This document shows positions 6,279 through 11,722 of a stretch of DNA of 17,591 bases, piece by piece. How positions within the stretch are numbered: the first letter of the stretch is position 1; each line of letters starts with the position of its first letter. The position numbers and the translations under genes were made by a program. The notes beneath the pieces are model-generated. The model saw only the letters and a program-made list of their open reading frames with translations, did not search any database and was not told the DNA's origin. Source of the DNA: Burkholderiaceae bacterium (GTDB lineage Bacteria > Pseudomonadota > Gammaproteobacteria > Burkholderiales > Burkholderiaceae_F). Where the stretch lies: NCBI GenBank assembly GCA_013813185.1, contig JACCSD010000035.1, positions 1 through 17,591 on the forward strand, written 5' to 3'.

Positions 6279-7466
6279 ATGTTGCGTCATCTGCGTGCGC
6301 TCTCGCTCACGTCGCTTCTGTGCGCGCTCGCGCCGGTGGCCGCGCAGCCAGCGCCCATGTTGGCGGCACGCGCCTGGGTTTTGGTCGACGCGACTAGCGG
6401 AGCACGGCTCGCAGCGTTTGAACCAACGGCGCGCCTCGAGCCGGCATCGCTGACCAAACTGATGACCGCCTACGTCGTCTTCACGGCTCTGAATGAGAAT
6501 CGAATCGCGCTCACCGATGATGTCACCGTCTCCCCGGTTGCGTTCGCGACGCCCGGCAAACTAGGCGCGCGTATGTACCTGGAACCGGGCCGGGCAGTCA
6601 CCGTCGATCAACTGCTGCGCGGAATGTTGACGGCTTCGGCAAGTGACGCCGCCGTTGCGCTGGCGGAACACAGCGCGGGCAGCATTGATATCTTCGTAGC
6701 GCGCATGAACGCCGAGGTGCGCCGGCTCGGCATGGCCAATACGCACTTCGCAAACGCCACCGGCCACTCCGATGCACAGAATTACTCGAGCGCCGAGGAC
6801 CTGGCGATCCTAGCGCGTCGCTTGCTTACGGACTTTCCGCAGCATGCACCGCTCTTTGCGCAGCGCGAATTTGCCTATAACGACGTTTTGCAGGCGAATC
6901 GCAACCGGCTTTTGTGGACCGACTCGCACGTCGATGGCATGAAAACGGGACAGCTGTCCGCCTCTGGATGGTCGGTCGTGGCTACGGCCGCGCGCGCCCA
7001 GGGCGGCGGTGATCGCGCCTTTCAACGGCGGTTGATCGCGGTGGTTCTCGGCGCCAACAGCGATGCAGCGCGCACGCAAGAGACTCTGCGCTTGCTCAAT
7101 CACGGCTACGCCGCGTTTGATACGGTCCAGCTCTATCGGCGCGGCGACGTGCTGGCGACGCCTGCGGTGTGGAAGGGCGATCGTGGCATCGTGGCAGTCG
7201 GCGTCGACCAGGATGTGTACGTCACCGTGCCAGCAAGCGAGTTGCATAACCTCAAAGGCGAGGCGTTGAAGTCCTGGATCGAGCGCGCCGATCCGCTGAT
7301 CGCGCCGCTTCAACGCGGCGAAGCAGTGGGCCGCATGATGATCAGTGCCGGCGGGCGCCAGGTCGCCGAGGTGCCGGTCGTGGCACTCGAGCGAATCGAC
7401 TCCGGCGGCTTGTTGCGCCGCGCGTACGATGCCATCGTGCTGCGGTGGAGGAAACGCCGTGATTGA
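6279..7466 (+). CDS. dacC: D-alanyl-D-alanine carboxypeptidase (class A PBP5/6-type)
   Basis: This periplasmic, membrane-tethered enzyme trims the terminal D-Ala from peptidoglycan pentapeptides. From the ATG at 6279 the protein has 395 residues. It has a signal peptide (hydrophobic 7-20, cleavage near PVAAQ/PAP), the SxxK tetrad Ser57-Leu-Thr-Lys60, and KTG at 222-224 in HVDGMKTGQLSASGW. A beta-rich PBP5 C-terminal domain covers about 285-370, and an amphipathic tail (LLRRAYDAIVLRWRKRRD) anchors it to the membrane. The second motif is unusual: SXN reads Ser120-Ala-Ser122, so the normal Asn is Ser. A GTG at 6258 would add seven residues before the signal peptide. The last eight bases overlap the transaminase gene. 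Which dac paralogue this is cannot be decided; dacC is the name customary in this operon. Confidence 0.9.
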   Translation: MLRHLRALSLTSLLCALAPVAAQPAPMLAARAWVLVDATSGARLAAFEPTARLEPASLTKLMTAYVVFTALNENRIALTDDVTVSPVAFATPGKLGARMYLEPGRAVTVDQLLRGMLTASASDAAVALAEHSAGSIDIFVARMNAEVRRLGMANTHFANATGHSDAQNYSSAEDLAILARRLLTDFPQHAPLFAQREFAYNDVLQANRNRLLWTDSHVDGMKTGQLSASGWSVVATAARAQGGGDRAFQRRLIAVVLGANSDAARTQETLRLLNHGYAAFDTVQLYRRGDVLATPAVWKGDRGIVAVGVDQDVYVTVPASELHNLKGEALKSWIERADPLIAPLQRGEAVGRMMISAGGRQVAEVPVVALERIDSGGLLRRAYDAIVLRWRKRRD

Positions 7467-8430
7467 ATCGCGAAGCAATCCCGCGCCGGATTGGCAGCAG
7501 GCCACCTGTTATTTGAACGGCGAATGGACTGCGTTGATTGACGCGAAGGTCTCAGTGCTCGATCGCGGTTTCATTTTTGGCGACGGCGTGTACGAGGTCA
7601 TTGCCGTTGATACGGTCGGCGCTGACGGTGCAAAAACTCGCGCGCCGTTTCGCGCTAACGAGCATTTCGCCCGCCTACGGCGCAGCCTGGACGCCGTTCG
7701 CATCGACAATCCTTTGTCGCTGGAACAATGGCTCGACCTAACCGCGGACGTGATCGATCGCCATCCGTGGCCACGCCAGCTGGTCTACGTGCAGGTCACG
7801 CGCGGTGTGGCCAAGCGGGACCATCCCTTTCCAGCCGGTGCGGTGCCGACGGTGTTTGTATCCACTTCGCCCTGGCCGTCGATTCCGAACGAGCAGATCG
7901 AGCACGGTGTGGCCGCGGTCACGCACGTCGATGAGCGTTGGCTGCATTGCGACATCAAGAGCACCTCGCTGCTCGGCAACGTGCTGATGAAGCAATACGC
8001 GATAGACAAGGGGGCCAGTGAAACTGTGATGCTGCGCGACGGGTATTTGACCGAAGGGTCCAGCACCAATATCAGTGTGATCAAGGACGGCGTGATCAGT
8101 ACGCCGCCGAAGACGGTTCAGCTTCTGCCCGGGATCACCGTTGACGGTATTGCTCACATTGCCACACAGCGCGGCGTCAAGGTCGACGTACGGCCGGTGG
8201 CAGCAAGCGAGTTGAAAACTGCCGATGAAATCTGGCTCAGTTCTTCCGGCCGTGAAGTGCTGGCCATCGTCACACTCGATGGCGCACCAGTGGGTTCCCA
8301 AAAACCCGGCCCCATGTATTGCAAGATGCACGAATGGTTTCAACTGGCCAAGCAAGAGGACGCTCGCGCCTGGCACGCGCAACGAGGCGCATCCCCGAAT
8401 AAGTCCCACGTGGGCGAACGAGCTGCATGA
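7459..8430 (+). CDS. dat: D-amino-acid transaminase (class IV PLP)
   Basis: The 323-residue fold-type IV PLP enzyme transfers the amino group of D-amino acids, typically D-Ala with 2-oxoglutarate to give pyruvate and D-Glu. Motifs are VSVLDRGFIFGDGVYEVIAV at 31-50, NEHFARLRRSL at 67-77, VYVQVTRGVAKRDHPFP at 109-125, catalytic Lys167 in HCDIKSTSLLGN, and Glu199 in LTEGSSTN, which contacts the PLP pyridine nitrogen. The phosphate-binding region follows (LLPGITV). The GTG start at 7459 has GGAGG about eight bases upstream and overlaps the carboxypeptidase stop by eight bases. An ATT/GTG alternative further upstream would lie inside dacC. The preceding gene releases D-Ala from the wall, so this enzyme could recycle it to D-Glu (inference). 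A branched-chain or aminodeoxychorismate lyase role is less likely. Confidence 0.92.
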   Translation: MIESRSNPAPDWQQATCYLNGEWTALIDAKVSVLDRGFIFGDGVYEVIAVDTVGADGAKTRAPFRANEHFARLRRSLDAVRIDNPLSLEQWLDLTADVIDRHPWPRQLVYVQVTRGVAKRDHPFPAGAVPTVFVSTSPWPSIPNEQIEHGVAAVTHVDERWLHCDIKSTSLLGNVLMKQYAIDKGASETVMLRDGYLTEGSSTNISVIKDGVISTPPKTVQLLPGITVDGIAHIATQRGVKVDVRPVAASELKTADEIWLSSSGREVLAIVTLDGAPVGSQKPGPMYCKMHEWFQLAKQEDARAWHAQRGASPNKSHVGERAA

Positions 8431-8720
8431 GCAACGAACCGAAACCGTCCGATCTGGCGCCACGTCCGCCTGGGCTGACGTTTCCCACCGATTTTCCGAT
8501 CAAGGTCATGGGACGCCGGGTCGACGAGTTCGCACAAGCGATCGTCGAAGTTGTGCAGGCGCACGCGCCCGATTTCGACCCCAGCACGCTCGAAATGCGG
8601 ACCTCGAAGGATGGCAACTACCTGTCGGTCACTGCGACGATTCGCGCGACGTCGCGCGAGCAGCTCGACGAGCTGTACCGCGCGCTGACCAGCCATCCGC
8701 TGGTCAAGGTCGTGCTGTAA
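8427..8720 (+). CDS. ybeD: YbeD family protein (DUF493)
   Basis: The 97-residue protein contains the DUF493 ferredoxin-like fold signature: LTFPTDFPIKVMGRR near residues 17-31, a VDEFAQAIVEVVQAHAPDFD helix, then SKDGNYLSVTATIRATSREQLDELYRAL and a terminal HPLVKVVL. The N-terminal 15 residues are Pro-rich and probably disordered. YbeD sits just upstream of lipB in many proteobacteria and is proposed to be a regulatory ACT-like protein linked to lipoate synthesis. No reaction is known. The ATG overlaps the transaminase TGA (ATGA), and lipB starts three bases after its stop, so all are translated as one unit. Confidence 0.93.
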   Translation: MSNEPKPSDLAPRPPGLTFPTDFPIKVMGRRVDEFAQAIVEVVQAHAPDFDPSTLEMRTSKDGNYLSVTATIRATSREQLDELYRALTSHPLVKVVL

Positions 8721-8723
8721 CGA

Positions 8724-9401
8724 ATGATCGTCAAACAACTTGGCCGCGCCGACTACGTTCGTACGTGGCAGGCAATGCGTGAGTTCAGCGCGCAGCGGAC
8801 CGCGGATACCGATGACGAGCTCTGGCTGGTGGAGCATCCCCCGGTCTTTACTTTGGGTCAGGCGGGTCGGCGCGCGCATCTTCTGGCCGCGTCCGACATT
8901 CCGGTGATCGCCACCGATCGCGGCGGCCAGGTCACCTATCACGGCCCCGGCCAGGTCGTCGCCTATCCGTTAATCGACTTACGGCGCCTCGGCATCTACG
9001 TCAAAGAGCTGGTGTTTCGCATCGAGCAGTCGGTGATTCAGACGTTGCAGGTTTTCGGCGTCGACGGTCGGCGCGTCTCGGGTGCACCGGGTGTGTTTAC
9101 GCCGTGGTCCGGTCAAGCGCCACCGCCGTTCACCGGTCTCGCAAAAATTGCCGCGCTAGGCATCAAGGTCGCAGGCGGGTGCAGTTATCACGGCGTCGCG
9201 CTGAACGTCGCGATGGACCTGGCGCCTTATTCGCTGATCGATCCGTGCGGCTACGCTGGACTGCAAGTCGTCGACCTCGTCACGCTCGGCGTACAGGCAG
9301 ATCGCGACGATGTCGCGATGCGTCTGAGCGAGCGGCTGCAAGCGCACCTGTCGGTGCCCGCGCGCGCTCTCCAGCCGGCGTTGGCTAAACTGGCGACCTG
9401 A
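8724..9401 (+). CDS. lipB: Octanoyl-[acyl-carrier-protein]:protein N-octanoyltransferase
   Basis: LipB moves the octanoyl group from acyl carrier protein to the lipoyl-domain lysine of 2-oxoacid dehydrogenases and glycine cleavage H protein. The 225-residue length is typical. Family motifs are WLVEHPPVFTLGQAG at 34-48, RGGQVTYHGPGQVVAYPLIDL at 66-86, GAPGVF at 120-125, catalytic Lys141 in LAKIAALGIKV with GGCSYHGVALNV after it, and the nucleophile Cys175 in IDPCGYAGL. The start at 8724 lies three bases past the ybeD stop with no strong ribosome site, so it depends on coupling. The TGA shares one base with the lipA ATG. Confidence 0.97.
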   Translation: MIVKQLGRADYVRTWQAMREFSAQRTADTDDELWLVEHPPVFTLGQAGRRAHLLAASDIPVIATDRGGQVTYHGPGQVVAYPLIDLRRLGIYVKELVFRIEQSVIQTLQVFGVDGRRVSGAPGVFTPWSGQAPPPFTGLAKIAALGIKVAGGCSYHGVALNVAMDLAPYSLIDPCGYAGLQVVDLVTLGVQADRDDVAMRLSERLQAHLSVPARALQPALAKLAT

Positions 9402-10387
9402 TGGACACCTCTGCACCCGCGCTCGACTTCGCAAAGAAAAAAGGCGAGGCAAAGACCGGCAAGGTCTTCAAGAAATTTGCGATCACGCCGGTGCCGATCG
9501 GCCAGGCGCTGAAAAAGCCCGAATGGATCCGCGTCAAGGCAGGGTCACCGGCCACGCGCTTTTACGAAATCAAGAACATTCTTCGCCAACACAACTTGCA
9601 CACTGTGTGCGAAGAAGCGTCGTGCCCGAACATCGGCGAGTGTTTCGGCAACGGCACCGCGACCTTCATGATCATGGGCGACAAGTGCACGCGGCGCTGT
9701 CCGTTTTGTGACGTCGGCCACGGGCGCCCGGATCCGCTCGACACTGATGAGCCGCTCAATCTGGCCCGCACGATCGCGGCGCTGAAGCTTTCGTATGTCG
9801 TCATCACCTCGGTCGACCGCGACGATTTGAAGGATGGTGGCGCCCAGCACTTCGTCGACTGCATTCGAGCGACCCGCGAGCTTTCGCCAGCGACGCGCAT
9901 TGAAGTGCTGGTGCCCGACTTTCGCGGCCGGCTCGACCGCGCGCTGCAGATTCTGGAAGCTGCGCCGCCCGACGTGATGAATCACAACCTGGAAACGGTG
10001 CCGCGCTTGTATCGCCACGCGCGGCCGGGGTCCGATTACATGCACTCGCTGAAGCTGCTCGCGGAGTTCAAGCGCGTCGTTCCGAACGTGCCGACCAAGA
10101 GCGGTGTCATGGTCGGACTGGGCGAGACCGACGAGGAGATCCTGCGGGTGATGCACGATCTTCGCTCGCATCACGTGGACATGCTGACGGTCGGCCAGTA
10201 CCTGGCGCCGAGCACGCACCATTTGCCGGTGCTGCGCTATGTGCACCCGGATACCTTCCGCATGTTCGAGGCGGAAGCGACGCGTATTGGCTTTTCGCAT
10301 GCGGCGTGCGGGCCGATGGTGCGATCGAGCTATCACGCCGATCAGCAAGCACACTCGGCCGGAATCGGGACCAGTCCCCTGCCTTAG
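9401..10387 (+). CDS. lipA: Lipoyl synthase (radical SAM)
   Basis: LipA inserts two sulfurs into the protein-bound octanoyl chain to make lipoate. The 328-residue protein shows both cluster sites. The auxiliary [4Fe-4S] ligands are Cys70, Cys75 and Cys81 (CEEASCPNIGEC). The radical-SAM CX3CX2C set is Cys96, Cys100 and Cys103 (CTRRCPFC). The C-terminal RSSYHAD motif at 308-314 provides the serine ligand. Other conserved pieces are VVITSVDRDDLKDGGA, NHNLETVPRLY, KSGVMVGLGETDEEI and TVGQYLAPS. The N-terminal 45 residues are Lys-rich as in many betaproteobacterial LipA proteins. The start codon overlaps the lipB stop (TGATG). It is the last gene of the dacC–dat–ybeD–lipB–lipA unit. Confidence 0.98.
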   Translation: MDTSAPALDFAKKKGEAKTGKVFKKFAITPVPIGQALKKPEWIRVKAGSPATRFYEIKNILRQHNLHTVCEEASCPNIGECFGNGTATFMIMGDKCTRRCPFCDVGHGRPDPLDTDEPLNLARTIAALKLSYVVITSVDRDDLKDGGAQHFVDCIRATRELSPATRIEVLVPDFRGRLDRALQILEAAPPDVMNHNLETVPRLYRHARPGSDYMHSLKLLAEFKRVVPNVPTKSGVMVGLGETDEEILRVMHDLRSHHVDMLTVGQYLAPSTHHLPVLRYVHPDTFRMFEAEATRIGFSHAACGPMVRSSYHADQQAHSAGIGTSPLP

Positions 10388-10405
10388 CTCGAAAGTACGC
10401 GCTGT

Positions 10406-10419
10406 CGGCAAGCTTGCCG
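10406..10419. repeat. 14-bp perfect palindrome after lipA
   Basis: CGGCAAGCTTGCCG is exactly self-complementary and lies 19 bases after the lipA stop. A second element at 10458-10476 (CCGGCAT, five-base loop, ATGCCGG) follows before the next gene. Neither has a T-run. The first might be a dyad operator or part of a terminator. I see nothing else in this 134-bp gap. Confidence 0.4.
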
Positions 10420-10457
10420 TCGAATGAGCGAGGAGCGGGACCGACTAACTGAGGGCG

Positions 10458-10476
10458 CCGGCATGAAATATGCCGG
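10458..10476 (+). terminator. Weak hairpin between lipA and the host-attachment gene
   Basis: A 7-bp GC-rich stem (CCGGCAT / ATGCCGG) with the loop GAAAT lies about 70 bases after lipA. The following bases are GAGTGTTAATG, with no uridine tract, so intrinsic termination would be weak. It could equally be a leader structure of the next gene, whose ATG is 46 bases downstream. Confidence 0.3.
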
Positions 10477-10521
10477 GAGTGTTAATGCCAACCGCCACGT
10501 AATGCATCCGCGCAGAACTCC

Positions 10522-10968
10522 ATGAACGAATTCAAGATTCCCAATGAGGCACTGGTCGTCGTAGGCGACGGCGAAAAAGCACTTCTGCTGCGCAACAAAG
10601 GCGGTCCGCAGGACATCAAGCTCGAGGTCGAAAACGTCCTCGGGCACGACAATCCGGCGACCCATGAACAAGGCACCGATAAGCCGGGCCGCGCGTTTGC
10701 GAGCGCAGGCACCGCCCGCAGCGCAATGGAGGAAACCGACTGGCATCAACTGGGCGAAGATCGTTTCGCGGTCGACATCGCAGGCATTCTTTATCGCCTC
10801 GCACATGCCAACAAGTTCGAAGCGCTGGTCGTCGTTGCTCCGCCGAAGGTTCTAGGCACGCTGCGCAAGGCGTTTCACAAGGAAGTCGTCGATCGTATTA
10901 CTGGCGAGCTACCGAAGAACCTGACCTCGCATCCGATTCCTGATATTGAGAAGCTGCTCACTGCGTGA
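10522..10968 (+). CDS. Host attachment family protein
   Basis: The 148-residue protein belongs to the family named after an Agrobacterium gene for attachment to host cells (Pfam Host_attach, related to the middle domain of eRF1). Visible features are NEALVVVGDGEKALLLRNKG at the N-terminus, a Gly/Pro/Arg-rich TDKPGRAFASAG segment in the middle, and the conserved core RFAVDIAGILYRLAHANKFEALVVVAPPKVLGTLR. The end is HKEVVDRITGELPKNLTSHPIPDIEKLL. No signal peptide or membrane segment is present, so a direct surface role is doubtful. The name is historical and the molecular function is unknown. There is no obvious ribosome site. It lies 134 bp after lipA with hairpins between, so it probably forms a separate unit with the small gene after it. 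Confidence 0.88.
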   Translation: MNEFKIPNEALVVVGDGEKALLLRNKGGPQDIKLEVENVLGHDNPATHEQGTDKPGRAFASAGTARSAMEETDWHQLGEDRFAVDIAGILYRLAHANKFEALVVVAPPKVLGTLRKAFHKEVVDRITGELPKNLTSHPIPDIEKLLTA

Positions 10969-10984
10969 GCACAGGCTAGGCGAT

Positions 10985-11218
10985 ATGGCGAAGTGCGACG
11001 CTTGCGGAAACGATTACGACAAGTCGTTCGAGGTAAAAAAGAGCGGACGGACCTATACGTTCGACAGCTTCGAATGCGCGATTCACCTGCTCGCACCCAC
11101 GTGCGAACACTGCAGTGTGCGCATTGTCGGGCACGGGCTCGAAAAGGACGGCCGAATGTTCTGCTGCGACCATTGTGCAGAACACCAAGGTGTTACCGAG
11201 CTGCGCGACCGCGCTTGA
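10985..11218 (+). CDS. Small Cys-rich zinc-ribbon / metallothionein-like protein
   Basis: The 77-residue product holds eight cysteines: CxxC at 4/7, single Cys31, CxxC at 40/43, and Cys60, Cys61 and Cys64 in CCDHC. Histidines at 34, 42, 50, 63 and 67 are mixed among them. The pattern (CDACGNDYDKSFEV, then TFDSFECAIHLLAPTCEHC, then GRMFCCDHCAEHQG) matches short proteobacterial proteins sometimes annotated as prokaryotic metallothionein. A two-site zinc ribbon is the likelier fold. Metal binding is a strong inference; its role is not known. The ATG at 10985 is 16 bases after the host-attachment stop, so the two may be co-transcribed. An upstream in-frame ATG at 10946 would lie inside the previous gene and is rejected. 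Its 3' end overlaps a probable convergent gene. Confidence 0.8.
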   Translation: MAKCDACGNDYDKSFEVKKSGRTYTFDSFECAIHLLAPTCEHCSVRIVGHGLEKDGRMFCCDHCAEHQGVTELRDRA

Positions 11219-11408
11219 GCGTGCGGTTCGGCTCGCTGTAGAGCTGAGAAACGCCCAGTCGGCGAACGCGCGGTTTCGCATCCGCCATGAAATAGAACAC
11301 ATCCTGGCATTCGAAGCAGGCAAAAAATTCGGCTTCGACGCGCTCTCCATCGACGACGGCTTCCACGTCAAACGACACGCACGATAAACAAACAGGTCTT
11401 AGTCGCAT
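11193..11408 (-). CDS. Probable small Cys-pair protein of unknown function
   Basis: I do not recognise a family. The frame encodes 71 residues: a CLSC-type pair at 7/10, then VSFDVEAVVDGERVEAEFF, a second pair in ACFECQDVFYFM (Cys31 and Cys34), and a basic tail (KPRVRRLG, TLKRGRAAR). Support for coding comes from GGAG five bases before the ATG, mainly G/C third positions over most of the frame, and a sensible alternation of acidic and hydrophobic residues with paired cysteines. The opposite-strand frame is less protein-like. The 3' end overlaps the metallothionein-like gene by 26 bp on the opposite strand. The two CxxC pairs could hold one zinc. It could still be a chance frame. Confidence 0.42.
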   Translation of the reverse strand: MRLRPVCLSCVSFDVEAVVDGERVEAEFFACFECQDVFYFMADAKPRVRRLGVSQLYSEPNRTLKRGRAAR

Positions 11409-11453
11409 GCGAACTCCATCGCCCGTGCCGTTGCCGTTTTCGGATGGTCCGAC

Positions 11454-11699
11454 CTATTTTCTATCGCCTTTGTCGCCTTGACCCGACTTGACGCGGGTTT
11501 TGGCTTTTTGCCGGACGTCCTTGCTCAGTGACCTGCCTTGATCGTCGCTTTCGGTGAATTGACCCGACTTGTCTCGGCGAACGTAGCGTTTGTCACCGCG
11601 CGGCGCAATCAACTCGCGCTTGGCGGACGTTTTCTTTACGCTTTTCTTTGCGGTTTTCTTTGTCGCTTTCTTCGCCTTGGTGGCCTTCTTGTTTGCCAT
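11454..11699 (-). CDS. Lys-rich basic protein with conserved C-terminal motif
   Basis: The 81-residue protein has two parts. Residues 1-28 are a Lys/Ala/Thr tail with histone-H1-like KKATKKTAKKSVKK repeats. Residues 30-81 carry a conserved motif (APRGDKRYVRRDKSGQFTES, a GRSLSKDVRQKAKT segment and a terminal GQGDKGDRK) found in many small bacterial proteins of unknown function. The tail suggests nucleic-acid binding or a chromatin-like role, but this rests on composition alone. The ribosome site GAGGAG is seven to nine bases before the ATG. The gene begins 23 bases after the M48 stop on the same strand, so it may be read through from that operon or have its own promoter. Confidence 0.82.
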   Translation of the reverse strand: MANKKATKAKKATKKTAKKSVKKTSAKRELIAPRGDKRYVRRDKSGQFTESDDQGRSLSKDVRQKAKTRVKSGQGDKGDRK

Positions 11700-11722
11700 C
11701 GTTTCACTCCTCGGTTATTTGA

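Noticed and set aside
9545..10411. 288-codon minus-strand frame
   Set aside because: It is antisense to lipA, which has all cluster-binding cysteines. The composition is typical of the complement of a GC-rich gene.
11115..11387. 90-codon plus-strand frame after the Cys-rich gene
   Set aside because: It overlaps the Cys-rich gene in another frame and is the complement of the more protein-like 71-codon minus-strand frame.
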